Positions 1-11,145 of a stretch of DNA of 64,000 nt are shown piece after piece. The first letter of the stretch is position 1, and the number at the start of each line of letters is the position of its first letter. The position numbers were made by a program, and so were the translations under genes. The notes below the pieces were generated by a model. It was not told the DNA's origin. It ran no database searches and saw only the letters and a program-made list of their open reading frames with translations. This DNA is from Zygnema cylindricum (Eukaryota; Streptophyta; Zygnematophyceae; Zygnematales; Zygnemataceae), in contig JBBHKE010003366.1 in assembly GCA_037447655.1 (NCBI GenBank), positions 102,750-166,749 of the forward strand, read 5' to 3'.

Positions 1-1120
1 GGCGCGAGCGGCGGGCATAAATTTTAAGCAGGGAAGTAGGAATATCAAAAAGATATGGGACACTATTTAGTGTACGCTTGTCACATACAATTTTTGGATG
101 CCCGAGAAAGGAACGTTTACCGGAAGCCAACCGTCCGAGAATGTCGGTGGAGAGCATTTAAGGGGTATGTGCCCATGCACTTAAGGATTTTTTTCTGACG
201 TCTTCCTCAAAAATTGATTGCCGAACCGATAAAAACTTTCGGCGTACAGATAAACTGATAAAGTGACGAAACCGAAGTACAATTATGTGGTATCGTGTAA
301 CTCTGTATGTACTTCAATTTGTCGTCTTCATTTTTCAGTCCACCGCCACCCTATGCCAAATTTTCAGACTAAGGGCACTTTCCCATGTGCTAAAGTTACA
401 GTTATTTTGTGTCGTTTTCCTCTATAACTTGGAAAAAAACGAAAAAATCTGCAGCCGTACCAAAATATTGAAATTGCCACCGTACAAGTTGCGTTACCGT
501 AAAACTTTATGCGTACTGCAGTTTGTCGTCTAGCGAGATGAAATTTGTCTTCTAGCACGTTTCGACCCACTTTCGCGTCCTTTCAACTCATTTTCAAACT
601 TTATATAAAATCACATCGCGAGGTGATTTTAAATATAGTTCCACGAGGTGAGCGAATAGGCAGACTCTGTCCCACGTGTCAGAATTTTTTGACAATTTTT
701 GTGCGCGGAGTACAACAAAAAAAACACACAGCACGTTTACAACCTGTGCGTGACTTTTTTCCGTGAGCTCTTTCCCGTACAAGGGCCGAGGAGGGGTCTC
801 GACAAACGGACGCCATTTCGCAAAAGCGAAGTCCCGTGAAGGCGCCTCTCTCTCTCTCTACCTCTCCCATTACCGGGTCTATCTCACAATTTTTGCAACG
901 AAAAACGTCTATAATGGTATCAAATGAAAGATCTCTGAAAACAATTTCTTTTGACTTTCTTTGGGCATATTTTGATGGCAAGTAGAGTGAGAAAAGAAAA
1001 AAAAATAGAATCGGGAAACCATGGCGAAAAGTTTTAGAATTTATGACGTCGGCGCTGTCATAGTTAGGCGTGGCGTCATAATGTCACAAACCCTAAACAT
1101 CTGCAATGCCTCCACGTCGA
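1..1120 (+). repeat. Family B repeat, copy 1
   Basis: There is no gene here. The stretch is one copy of a ~1 kb dispersed repeat that recurs, diverged, at 1240-1920, 4735-5420, 5900-6860 (inverted), 8240-9040, 39590-40260 (inverted) and 62140-63000 (inverted). Shared landmarks in order are a segment reading cgttttcct-N-aactt, the phrase cgacccactttcgcgtcc (about 563), a quasi-palindrome at 607-630, a CT-rich stretch near 845-870, aatggtatcaaatgaaag (912) and a terminal part rich in gtcacaa and aaccctaaacatct (1083-1102). Short ORFs in it are not conserved between copies. The superfamily is unknown; long inverted arms and lack of coding would fit a MULE-like or foldback element. Confidence 0.7.
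607..630. repeat. Palindrome inside family B copy 1
   Basis: A 24-bp near-palindrome with arms AAAATCAC and GTGATTTT around TCGCGA has one mismatched pair. Stem-loops occupy the same relative place in other family B copies, at 5398-5422, 6572-6595, 39993-40021 and 62883-62904, with different arm sequence. Confidence 0.7.
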
Positions 1121-1239
1121 AAAAGTGGCGTACAAACATTGCGAAGTGACAGAAACTGTTCAGTGTGCGGGTGGACGTCTGAAATTCAAGCCAAGTGGAA
1201 GTTTCGAAAACATGGTGTGTACCGTTTGTGTGTCACATG

Positions 1240-1920
1240 GTACATGTCTACGCTTGTCACTTTTTGAAGTAACAATTTATTTGCGCTTACATCGAGATGC
1301 TCTGAAACTGTACAGAGAATCTTCGCTAGAGCAAAGATACAAGATGAAAGTTTCGGTTACATGGGAAAGTACCCTATGGGTAATTCCGCATGTACTAAAG
1401 TTACAGTTATTTTCTCTCGTTTTCCTCCATAACTTAGAAAAAAACCAAAAAATCAGCAGCCGTACCAAAAAAATGAAATTGCTACCGTACAAGTTGCGTT
1501 ACCTTATATGTACCAAAGTTTGTCGTATAATGCGATGTAGTTTGTCGTGTAGCGCGTTTCGACCTACTTTCGCGTCCTTCTAGCTCATCTTCAATCTTTA
1601 CATGAAATAAACTCGTGAGGTGATTTTAAACGAAGTTCCATAAGGTGAGCAAATAGGCAGATGATATCAAACGTGTCGAAAGTTTATGACATTTTTTGTG
1701 CGCCAAATACCAAGAAAAAACCCACTGCACGTTTTCAGTCTGTGCGTGACTTTTTTTCAGTGCGTTTTTTTCCGTACATGGGTCATGGAGGGGGTCTCGA
1801 CCAACGGACGCCATTTCGCAAAAGCGAAGTTCGTGAAAGCGCATCTCTCTCTCCCTCACCCACTACTGTATCGCATCTATCTCACAATTCTTGCAATGAA
1901 AAAAGTTAATAATGGTGTCG
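1240..1920 (+). repeat. Family B repeat, copy 2
   Basis: This is a direct, diverged copy of the repeat at 1-1120. It shares the segments around catgtactaaagttacag (1389), tttcgacctactttcgcgtc (1556), gtgaggtgattttaaacgaa (1615) and a second stretch resembling 780-840 (1785-1845). Similarity stops near 1920, so this copy lacks the terminal gtcacaa-rich part. It contains no credible coding sequence. Confidence 0.65.
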
Positions 1921-2815
1921 TGCATGAGAGACAAGCAAGCAAACATGCATCACAACCAGCAAAGTCATGCTCACAAACATATATACCAACGAAAAAAAAT
2001 ATGAAAAGACAAAAAATATATACACCGTGAGAAGGAAAATATGTGAATATGACACAATGAAAAAGGGAAGAATACTCCCCTAAGGTGAGATGGACCCCAT
2101 AATCGTATACTAAGCCACGAGGTAACCACTAGGCTCTCGGGTCTTTATTGTATTCTCTACAAGAGTTATCTCGAAGAGGAAACAAAGCAAATAAATAATT
2201 TCAACCAAAACAAGGAAAAATCCCAAAATTTGGTCAAAATCCACTTCCCCACTCTCAACCGAAATGCAAGCAAAACAAACACAAACACTCCAAACCGTTT
2301 CGTTGCCCGTAGAAGGCGCAGCCAAATCTGGATGCCTCTCCACACGAACTTCACTCCACCACTTCCCAAAAATGACACAAGTTGGAGGGAAACCTTCCGG
2401 ACTTGGCTTTGAGCCGTGTGGATTAAAGAGCGTGGGCATAAATACAAGGTAAATGTTCTTAACCTATCTATCCTCTATAGCTAGCTAGCAAAAGAAAGAG
2501 AGAAACGTGAGCAATCGGTGAGAGAGAGCAAGAAAGAAGCTCAATCACTAAGAGAAAATTCTTGTCCAAAAGCTAAAATTCTCTAAGTCTGAGAATTAGC
2601 CTAAGTAGGAGCTACGCTAGGCCTAAGCAAAAATAGCCTACGTCTAGCCTACTTTACATGCATGAAACTACATAAGATGTTGGCCAATAGGCGGCCAGCA
2701 TCCTTTGCCGTACGCCTGACAAAATCCACTGTCCGAGGGTAAAAACTCTCCCTAACTACATGTGCGCGAACCTACATGGGTTCGCGACTTAAATATATAA
2801 GAGGTATAAAAGCGT
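1921..2815. other. Intergenic, no gene recognised
   Basis: I see no supported gene. Overlapping ORFs at 2110-2450 on both strands have low complexity and no recognisable domain. The part from 2480 to 2680 is GA-rich with repeated gcctaagta / gcctacg motifs, which may be the end of an unrecognised LTR, but I cannot pair it with a partner in this window. Confidence 0.4.
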
Positions 2816-2879
2816 CGCCGATACTCCCAAACTTCGCGATTCAGTGCCAAACGATACTTCGCGTCGATACTCCCGAAAT

Positions 2880-3085
2880 CACGTGCATACGCACGAAACA
2901 AAACCTATCGCACGAAACGAAACTTATCGCACGAAATATTCCAAAAATCGTGCGGCGTCGCCAAAACAATATTTCGCGTCCATACTTTGAAAATCGTGTA
3001 CCTACGCACGAAATGAAAAGGATCGCACGAAATACTTAAAACCGCAATATGGCGCACGAAATGAAAAGTATCGCACGAAATTAGT
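2880..3085. repeat. Short tandem repeat, ATCGCACGAAA-type
   Basis: About ten imperfect copies of an 11-20 bp word built on tcgcacgaaa(t/c) follow each other, for example at 2907, 2928, 3023, 3048 and 3070. The array ends about 65 bp before the MITE at 3150. Confidence 0.65.
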
Positions 3086-3149
3086 ACGGTTCAAGACACA
3101 TAAATAAATGAACCGACGCGAAATTTCGCACGTGCGAACGAAACAACTG

Positions 3150-3640
3150 CACCGTGAATCGCTATTAGCGTAATAAAAAAGTATAGCGTAATGAAACAAT
3201 TAGCGTACTTTACGGTAAATTGTGTTTTTTCGGGTACACCATGATACTAATTTATCATGTACTTCTAATTTGTAAACTGCTTTGTAAAAATTTTCGGCAC
3301 ATAATATATCCACACTAAAACATGTAGATGTACGAAATTGTTAAAATCGTACGCCGTCGCGTTTTTTTGACATCTGCGTATTCCGGAAAATATTTACGCA
3401 ATTATATATTATTATATTTTATGTACTTTTAAACTTAAAAATGTACGAAATAGTACAGATCTGGCAGTCCGTTCACAACACTATTTAAAAGGGCACTAAA
3501 TTACAGTTATGAACCGTATTGAGCGGGGTACCTCTAATAACGTGCAAAAACATTTAGCATACTTTTTTCTATTTGAGAATTTGCCCCAAAAAAAGGGGTA
3601 CCCCAATTAGCGTCATGTACGCTAATAGCGATTCACCTTG
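3150..3640. mobile_element. TA-flanked MITE, family A, 491 bp
   Basis: Terminal inverted repeats of about 23 bp match at the two ends. The left end reads CACCGTGAATCGCTATTAG and the reverse complement of the right end reads CAAGGTGAATCGCTATTAG, both continuing CGTA. The right end abuts TA; the left flank is TG, a one-base decay of the expected TA target duplication. There is no coding capacity. Relatives occur at 9044, 11521-11776, 15556-15754, 32471-33022, 42040-42246, 48500-49003 and 59957-60163. A TA duplication is typical of the Tc1/mariner superfamily, but the termini are not those of known Stowaway elements. Confidence 0.8.
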
Positions 3641-3642
3641 TA

Positions 3643-3838
3643 GACGTGCGTGCATCAACTCGTGCGTGCTTGCATGAAATCGCGCGTGCATGCATAAAAT
3701 CGCGCGCGAATGCCTAAACCGTACGTGCATGCAAAATACCGCGCGTGCGTGCGAAATACCGCGCGTGCATGCATTATATCGTGCGCGCACGACGAATATC
3801 GCGTGCGTGGGCATGATATCGTGCGCGCGGGCAACCGA
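3643..3838. repeat. GC-rich alternating purine-pyrimidine tandem array
   Basis: About nine imperfect units of ~21 bp contain gcgcgtgcatgcat or gcgtgcgtgcg followed by an (a)atcgc spacer. Long gc/gt/ca alternations give Z-DNA potential. A 95-codon minus-strand ORF across it (3569-3856) repeats the same His-Ala-Arg words and is an artefact of the array. Confidence 0.75.
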
Positions 3839-3860
3839 CACGATGCGGCATGACAATGGT

Positions 3861-4726
3861 TAGAGATCGCAAACGGTCAACCGAAACCGTGACCGACCGT
3901 TAACCGACCGCCCGCGCCGGATCCGGAACGGATTCGGTTGCCAAATTTTGGGGGTCGGGCGGTTACGGTCGGTTGACTCACCATAGAAAAAAAAATCGGT
4001 CAGTTACGGTCGGTCAAACAAAAAACCAAAAAAAAATAAAAATTTGTACTTTTTTTTCCAACATTATTGTTCTTTGTACTTTTGGTATTGTGGAAGTACG
4101 TGGCATCATGATTAGCGTCGCAAATCTGACACGGTACTAACACTATTCATTTCGCGAATCTTACAAAAAGATAATCCAACATTCATGTACTTTGTACTCT
4201 TTGGCATCGTGGAAGTACGTGACATCATGATTAGCGTCGCAAATCTGACACGGTACTGTAGTAAGCTATTTATTTCGCAAATCAAAGGGAACGCGTCAAA
4301 GCGTCGCAAATCTGACACGAGTACACTATTCATTTCGAAAATCTTAGGGAACGCGACAAAGCGTCGCAAATCTGACACGGTAGTACAGTATTCATTTCGC
4401 AAATCGTAGGCAACGCGACAAAGCGTCGCAAATCTAACAAAGTAGTACACTATTCATTTCGCAAATCTTAGGGAACGCGACAAATTGTAATTATTGGCTT
4501 ATTCCGTCGTACATTGACTAATTTTGTACTTTTTCGGTTACGGGCGGGCACGGTTAGTCGCGAAAAATCAAGATTCGGTTAATTTTTTTTTTCGTAAACG
4601 ACGGTCGGTTAACGGTTAACAATTTTGGAGCGTGACAAAACTCGGTCGGGCGTCGGTTACTCAGATTTTGAAAAAAAAAAAACGGTCGGTTTCGGGTATG
4701 ATTTTTTTTTACTTTTGCGACCTCTG
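3861..4726. mobile_element. Non-autonomous hAT-like element with 8-bp TSD
   Basis: The 8-bp direct repeat ACAATGGT lies at 3853-3860 and 4727-4734. The element between begins TAGAGATCGCAAA, and the reverse complement of its end begins CAGAGGTCGCAAA. This agrees with the hAT rule of 8-bp duplications and YARNG termini. Subterminal regions carry many cggtcggtt / aaccgaccg words in opposite orientation at the two ends, the usual arrangement of hAT subterminal binding motifs. No transposase is encoded. It interrupts family B copy 3, since the family's aatggtatcaaatgaaag landmark resumes immediately after it. Confidence 0.85.
4085..4482. repeat. Tandem array inside the hAT element
   Basis: Two ~125-bp units (4085 and 4205, both containing ggaagtacgtg-catcatgattagcg) are followed by units of 60-62 bp whose acgcg(t/a)caaa word starts at 4291, 4351, 4413 and 4475. 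Each unit carries gcgtcgcaaatctgacac and attcatttcg. Confidence 0.85.
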
Positions 4727-4734
4727 ACAATGGT

Positions 4735-5810
4735 ATCAAATGAAAGATCTCTAAAAACGATTCCGTTTGACTATCTTTGGGTGTATTTTGATGGCAAGTA
4801 GAATGAAAACAAACTAAAAAACAAAATCGGGAAACCATGGCGTAAAGTTTTAAAATTTGTGATGTCGATGCTGTCATAATTTGAGCATGACGTCAAAATG
4901 TCACAAACCCTAAACATCTACAATGTCACAAGTAGCTAGACGTCTACAACCTTCGCTATTTTGTAAACGTCATCAATTGTAGCGGGTTTTGTAGACGTCT
5001 ACAACCATCACAAATTACACCTACGTCTACACCCGTCACAATCTAAAGTAACGATTTCATTTCTTTACATACGAATGCTCTGAAATTAGTACAGAGAATC
5101 TTCATTAATAACAAAGTTACAAGACTAAATTTCGGTTACATGCAAAAGTACCCAAAGAGCACTTTACCATGTAACCGAAACTTAGGGTGCGTCTCCATGT
5201 GCCAATGTAAGGGTTTTTTTCTATCGTTTTCCTGTAAAACTTAAAGCCGTACCGCATAAGTTTCAACTGTACAAAAAAATAGAAAAAAGTAAAAGTACAT
5301 TTTGCGTCATCGTCGAAATTAGGATGTACTACATGTTGTCGTCTTGTGTTCTTCGACCCACGGCCACGCCAAAAAACATCATCTTCAAACTTTTCTATAA
5401 AACACACAGACGGTGTGTTTTAAAACAATGATTTTTTGAAAAACAAATAGGAACACGTATTAGGACGTGTGAAAAAAAATTACAAAAATTTCAAATAAAT
5501 TTAAGCGACAGCGAAAGGTACAATATTTGCTATGTTGTGTCCATTTGCGTCTAGGGACAACGAAGAAAAGTACACATTTCTTTTGGTTTTGTCTGTTTGA
5601 GCTTGGTACGGATTTCATCTCGCTAGGGGTATCAAGATTCCGATTCCATTTCACGTCGAGCGGGCAGGCGACGCAAAGGCAAACTGCATCTTCTTCAACC
5701 GTGGAAGGGCGAAAATTCATGCGACGTCACAAGCAGCTAGGAAAAATAACGTGGGTCATCACAGATTGTAGGCGTTGACAGCCATCAATGGCATTGTAAA
5801 AGTATACAAT
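4735..5810 (+). repeat. Family B repeat, copy 3
   Basis: This continues the interrupted copy after the hAT insertion, with landmarks tatcaaatgaaagatctct (4734), ccatggcg (4836) and aaccctaaacatctacaatg (4907). After these come several (g)tagacgtctacaac words (4935-5040). The part 5180-5760 matches 39660-40230 in reverse orientation. A clean stem-loop lies at 5398-5422, with arms TAAAACACAC and GTGTGTTTTA around AGACG. No gene is supported. Confidence 0.65.
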
Positions 5811-5899
5811 CGTCACACCCTTAAGTAACTATGTCATTTTACACACATGGACGCCTAAAATCCGAGTCCGCCGAATCTGCCCTAAAAAACAAAGCTTTT

Positions 5900-6860
5900 T
5901 TGCTAAGTTACAAGAATATGGTTGTAACTTTGTTATTTAGGGAAGATTCTCCGAACTACTTTTATAACATTCCAATGTAACGTAATTAACTTGTTACTTT
6001 TAAAAGTGACGGATGTGAACATGGTGTAACTTGTGACGGTTGTAGTCGACTAAAAAAATCACGACAATTGATGACATTTACATAATAGTGACTGTTGTAG
6101 GCGTCTAGCTACTTCTGACATTGTAGATGTTTAGGATTTGTGACATTTTCACGTCACGCTCAATTATGACGGCGTCGACGTCGATGGTTTCCCGATTCTG
6201 TTTTTCCGTCGCTTCTCAATCTACTTGCCATCGAAATACTCCCAAACATAGTAAAAAGAAATCGTTTTTATATATCTTTCATTTGATACCATTATTGACG
6301 TTTTCATTGCAAAAATTGTGAGATAGACGCGGTGGTGGGAGAGGGAGAGGGAGAGAGACGCTTTCACGGACTTCGCTTCTACAAAATGCCGTCCGTTGGT
6401 CGATACCCCTCCACGGCCCCCGTACGGAAAAAAACGCACCGGAAAAAGTAACGCACAGGCTATGAATGTCCAGTGGGTTTTTATTTTTGTACTCCGTGCA
6501 CAAAAATTGTCAAAACCCTCAGACGTGTGCGACAACATCTGCATATTTTCTCACATCGTGGAACTTTGGTTAAAATCACCTCGCGAGTTGATTTTATGTA
6601 AAGTTTGAAGATGAGCTGGAAGGACGCGAAAGTGGGTCGAAACGCGTTAGATGACAAACTACATTGTGTTAGATAACAAACTGCAGTGAATTCATTGTTT
6701 TAAGGTAACGCAAATTATAAGGTGGTAATTTCATTTTTTTGGTACGGCTACGGATTTTCTCGTTGAGGGCTAAGTTATAGAGGAAAACGAGAGAAAATAA
6801 CCGTAACTTTAGCACATGGGAAATTGCCATAAAAGTCGACAACCTCGAGAGGTTTTCCTC
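5900..6860 (-). repeat. Family B repeat, copy 4, inverted
   Basis: The reverse complement of this stretch reproduces the order seen in copy 1. It includes ctttcatttgataccatta (6277), the GA-rich stretch at 6335, the block matching 780-840 (6365-6420), the palindrome (6572-6595) and the block ending aacttagc-cctcaacg (6750-6850). With copy 3 it forms a large imperfect inverted repeat spanning 4735-6860. Confidence 0.65.
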
Positions 6861-8239
6861 ATTTTTTAGGCTAGCACATAAGGTTTAGATTTCACTTTTC
6901 TTAAAAAACAATTTATCGCGATCCCTTCCTCAATAGAAGTTAGATGATTCACAACCAAATGATTCACCAAACTCGAGTTATGCAATAAAGCCTTTTTTTG
7001 ATTTTTTCCTAGTTCGAACCAAAAAAATGAAAAATGCATAGTAGATGACATCCAAAAGTCCCAAAAAGCAATACAATACAGAAAGTGCAACGTATTAAAA
7101 CGCAAACTTTGCATTTTGTCGGGTTTTTTTTTTCCAAAATGTGTGCTTTTGGTCTAAATCAAACTAAACCAACTAAAATATTTGGAATGAGTTCGAAACT
7201 TAGACTTAGAGCAAACGACATATTCTACCGAACAAAATCTCTCGAAACCGTTGATGAAACACAAGAAATATGTACAACCCCATTTGACAAAGTATTGGTT
7301 TCCTTTTGTCGTTTTCCTAAAAAACTTAACGCCGTACTGCTAAAGTCACAGTCGTACAAAGAAATTGCAAAAATGGAGAGTACAACTTGCGTCAACGTCG
7401 AACTTAGAATGTACCACAAATCCTATTGTATTTTCCGACCCACGGCCACGTCATCTTCAAACTTTATCTTAAAACACTTCGGAGATGCTTTTTAAAATAA
7501 AGTAATATTGCTCCACAATTAGGAAAACAGATTCACACGCGTCAAAAAAAATCAACGAGGAGAAGTAGATGGTTGTTTTTTTTTTCTGTTTACATCTTGT
7601 TTTTTTTTGTAGGGATTTAGAGGTTTCAATGCCATTCCACATAAAGGTGAAAAATATGTGAAGGCACCACCACTACTTATGTCTCTCTTACATTGCTCAC
7701 CTTGCCTCTCCTTTACTCTTTCAAACTTCACTTTTCCGTGGCACCAGTAGAGGTAGGCACAATGTTTTGGGCGACCGCACAAGCGCAAACCAAGTCACAC
7801 TGGAAGAAAACCAACAAACACGCCCAAAAAAAAAGATTTTATATTTTGCAAGAGCATGTGTGAATCAAGTCACGTTGGGATGAATCCAACAAACGCGCCG
7901 AAACAATGAATAAAATATTTTTTTACTTTGCAAGGGCCTCAAGAATCCTAAGTTTATTCATGGCGACCGAACAAGAGAGACAAACGCAAAAACATCTTAT
8001 TCAACGATGAACAACTCATACCGGAAGGTTGTACATCTACCATGTCACGCAAGGACATGCGACGTACCAAAACGTTTCAAGAATGACGATGTGTATTGGG
8101 ACGTACGAAAACAGTAAAAAAAAATATGGCTTGTGAAGACAGATTGTAGACATTGACAACTGTCACGAGCATGTCAGCTTATACAATTATCACAGCCTTA
8201 AGGAACAACTTTGTTGTTACGCATCGGGACACTCATGAT
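6861..8239. other. Intergenic with a family B fragment
   Basis: No gene is recognised. About 7290-7500 resembles the 5210-5420 part of family B (gtcgttttcctaaaaaactt, gtacaacttgcgtcaacgtc, cacggccacgtcatcttcaa). The 136-codon plus-strand ORF at 7085-7495 overlaps this repeat, has no domain and is not preserved in other copies. I see nothing in 7510-8100 beyond AT-rich unique sequence. Confidence 0.5.
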
Positions 8240-9043
8240 GTGCTCCCGTGTGTTGAAGTAAGGGTTTTTTCTTGTCTTTTTTGTCCGGAACAGGGCCTCC
8301 AATGGGAAATCTGTTGTAGTACGAGAAAGTTGTGAAAACCATCGTACAATTTGCATCATCTTCAAACTTAAAACATACTACAACTTGTTGTCTTGCTCTT
8401 TTTGACCTAGTGCCACGTCATTCCAACTCACCTTCTAACTTTATCCGAAAATGACTTGCGAGTCTAAGTAACGACAAACAACAACTAGGATTATTTTTTT
8501 GTACGTGTTGAAAAAACTTAAAACATCTTAACAAAACGCGGTGTTCACAATCTAAAGTGTCCCTACCCAACGTGTACGAATTTTGTTCCGTGCAGGAGTC
8601 GTAGACGGGTCTCGGGCAACGGATGCCATTTTGCAAAAGCAACGTTGTGAAGCGCCCCTCTCTCCCTCTCCCATTCGCACTATCAATCTGATCTCTCACT
8701 TTTTGGAATGAAACATGGCAATTTCAGTATGCAATGAAAGAGATTTGGAAAATGATTTTTTTTACTACCTTTGGGCATATTATGATAAGAAGTTGAGTGA
8801 GAAAAGTAGAAAAAACGAAACTTGGAAGCCGTGGCCGAAAGTTCTTAAATCAATGACGTCGACCTTGTCACTAGTGAGCATGCCGTCACAATGTCACAAA
8901 TCCTTAGGCATCTACAATGTCACAAAAAACTAAACGTCTACAACCGTCGCTATTTTGTAAACGTAAAAAATTGTCGTGAGGTTTGTAGTATTCTACAGCC
9001 GTCGCAAATTGTACCCACGTCTACAACCATCACAGTTTAAGGT
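8240..9043 (+). repeat. Family B repeat, copy 5
   Basis: A direct copy with the gacgggtctcgggcaacgg block (8592), ccctctctccctctcccat (8656), a diverged aatgaaagagatttgg (8737), gtcacaatgtcacaaatcc (8885) and the following gtctacaaccgtcgc words (8935-9030). It is most like the inverted copy at 62140-63000. Confidence 0.65.
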
Positions 9044-9113
9044 CACCGTGAATCTCTACTAGTGTTAATATCACTAATTCGACGCCCCCAAATTTTGATC
9101 CTCAAACCTAAAA

Positions 9114-9151
<38 letters not shown>

Positions 9152-9547
9152 CCTTTATGCTAATATAACTATTTTAATTAGCGTCAATGACTCTAATTTG
9201 GGCGATTTTTAAAGAGTGCAGTGTACGAAATGTGTTGGTCCGCACTAAAACTGCATGTTTTTACGTTAAAAAAGAGTGTTAGATAACAACATCGAGACGG
9301 GAAACTGAGTGGCGTTACTATGGGAAGGCGCCCTCGTATTTGATTATAGTAATAAAAACGGAATAAAATCACGCGAACTTGTTCTCACATGTTCAAAAGT
9401 CGACTATGTGAACGCAATCATTCGTGGCTACAATATGGGAATGCGTATTGAAATTAGTGTTAGGTGTATAAATTTGCGTTAGGCCATTGAACCCAAATTA
9501 GAGTGAATAACGCTAATTGTTCCTTTACACTAATTATTTTTTAACAC
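9044..9547. mobile_element. Family A MITE, left part, interrupted at its right end
   Basis: It starts CACCGTGAATCTCTACTAG like other family A left ends and carries the family's internal words (caaattttgatcctc, cgctaattgttcctttacac). The expected right terminus is missing at 9547, where the 9550-10815 element begins at a TA. A (TA)n run of about 36 bp lies at 9117-9148. The remaining ~16 bp of right end may be the weakly similar ttgtattgcactg at 10820-10832. Confidence 0.6.
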
Positions 9548-9549
9548 TA

Positions 9550-10815
9550 CACTGTGTATCGCTAATAGTGTTAATTTTTGTTTTCGTCACTCTAAACATC
9601 TTTTCTCCGTACAAACTTGTCGAATTATGGATCTGACGGTTGCTATTAAAGCCAAGATTTTCATTTTCCAATAGGCGATCTCCATGTGAAAGCTGGACAT
9701 GTTTTTATTGCTTTCCGCCATTGGAATAAAGTCATCCATATGGCCTCAGTGTGCATAATCACAGTCTTTCACCTTAGCGGCATCAAGGGCGGCCACCCTG
9801 CTTGACCAACGACTGTAGCCGATGTAGGGTTCGCCAAAACAATGCCACCAAAGATGCGACGGGCACCATCGAGCAAAATAAGATTGATCCGGCGCGACGG
9901 GATAAGAAAATCCTTGACGCACTGAAATGCCCCCCTCTGAAGCGATAGTTGCAACGCCGTTGCGAATAGTGTTGTGCGCCTGGATCACTTCTCCCACGTG
10001 GGAGCAACGAAGCGAATGGGTGCCATCGGACTCCAAGACACGCCCACAAGAGCAACCCAGAGAGCCAAGTAAAGGATGATGGGGGAGGCTAAGGCGAAAC
10101 CGGAGGTCGTTGTTGACTTGAGAAGGTGTGAATCGAAGTGTGGATAAAATAGGTGTAGCGGATAGCCAAGCCCCAAAAGTAGGTCTACCAGAAGAGAGAA
10201 GACGGGCACGCGAAGAATAAGAGGGAAGCGCCTCGAGAAGCTCGGATTTTATGTCGGCGACAAGCGCATCGGAAATCGATTCCTAGACACGCTCAACGGA
10301 TTTTGTAACAAGGGTGGAAAGAACCGGCATATCCACTTGGGCGGGAGAAGGAATAGAACATGTCGCGTCCAATAGGAACTGTTGGAAGGCGAACACACAG
10401 TTTGGAACCCGAGGGACCACGGTGGCGAGAACGGAGGTGCCCCCAACCAAGAAGCGAGAAACAATTACATGGGCCGTACTCTTAGTACTTTCGCTAATAA
10501 AACCATCAAGCATTCTCAAAGTTCTTTTGGCGTATGCTTACACATCGTGCATGTCTCACAATTATACATTCGTTTGTTGGTTGAATCCGGGTTTCCATTT
10601 GTCTTGCCGAACCAAACAATTTTGAGAATCGCCGAGACTGAACAAAACCTCAATAAATTGTGGAGGGAATTTTAGGAACCGATTTAACATCACATTTTGA
10701 GGTGAGAATCATAACTTTCAAACGCAACCGTCAAATTGACCATCCGACAACTGTGCACGGAAAAAAAGTGTCTTTAGTGGCGAAGAAAACATTAAAGCTA
10801 AAAGCAACACATGTG
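9550..10815. mobile_element. 1.27-kb TA-flanked inverted-repeat element
   Basis: TA flanks both ends (9548-9549 and 10816-10817). Imperfect terminal inverted repeats extend about 80-90 bp: the left end CACTGTGTATCGCTAATAG continues to gatctgacggttg (9639), and the reverse complement of the right end runs CACATGTGTTGCTTTTAGC to tcaatttgacggttg. The element at 60176-61377 has related termini, and its 61190-61377 end shares aacatcttttctccgtaca and a tccgacaa-tcgtgtacg block with this one. The interior does not encode a recognisable transposase. Confidence 0.75.
9770..10209 (-). pseudogene. Degenerate protein-like segment inside the element
   Basis: Two minus-strand frames (9985-10209 and 9769-9954) read like one broken protein with normal composition, containing VALVGVSWSPMAP followed by LSLQRGAFQCVKDFLIPSR and LILLDGARRIFGGIVLANP. 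They are separated by a stop and a frame change. I do not recognise the family. It could be a fragment of a transposon protein or a captured host exon. Nothing suggests that it is expressed. Confidence 0.3.
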
Positions 10816-10964
10816 TACTTTTGTATTGCACTGTAGTCGCCCATGGCTGCACTCTCCTAGCGGCCTCCAACATTTTGCATGGTACCAACCCGGAGCTTTC
10901 CTCGCGAAGATTTGTGAGGATAGTGGCTTAGTTTAGCTCATTTCGATCTCTACACACCGGGTTG

Positions 10965-11145
10965 AGTTCAATACAATACAATACAATGCAGCACAGTACA
11001 ATACAATACGATACGATAATACAATCCGAGACGACACAATACAATACAAAACAATATGATACTATGCAATAAATACAGTACAAGACAATACAGTACAATA
11101 CAATACAGTACAGTAACATACAACACGATCCAATACTGTATAATA
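10965..11145. repeat. (AATAC)n pentanucleotide array
   Basis: An imperfect run of acaat/atacaata words covers about 180 bp. The minus-strand ORF through it (10928-11119) consists of repeated Cys-Ile-Val-Leu-Tyr and is an artefact. The flanks 10818-10960 and 11146-11518 hold nothing I can identify. Confidence 0.85.

Noticed and set aside
1125-1583. 152-codon plus-strand ORF
   Set aside because: It overlaps family B copy 2 and a unique stretch; other copies of the repeat do not keep the frame open.
2880-3085. CRISPR-like array
   Set aside because: The repeats are short and degenerate with no uniform spacers, in plant nuclear DNA; simple tandem repetition fits.
3569-3856. 95-codon minus-strand ORF rich in His, Ala and Arg
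   Set aside because: It is the translation of a ~21-bp tandem array; the period explains the protein pattern.
10928-11119. 63-codon minus-strand ORF
   Set aside because: Pure translation of the (AATAC)n pentanucleotide array.
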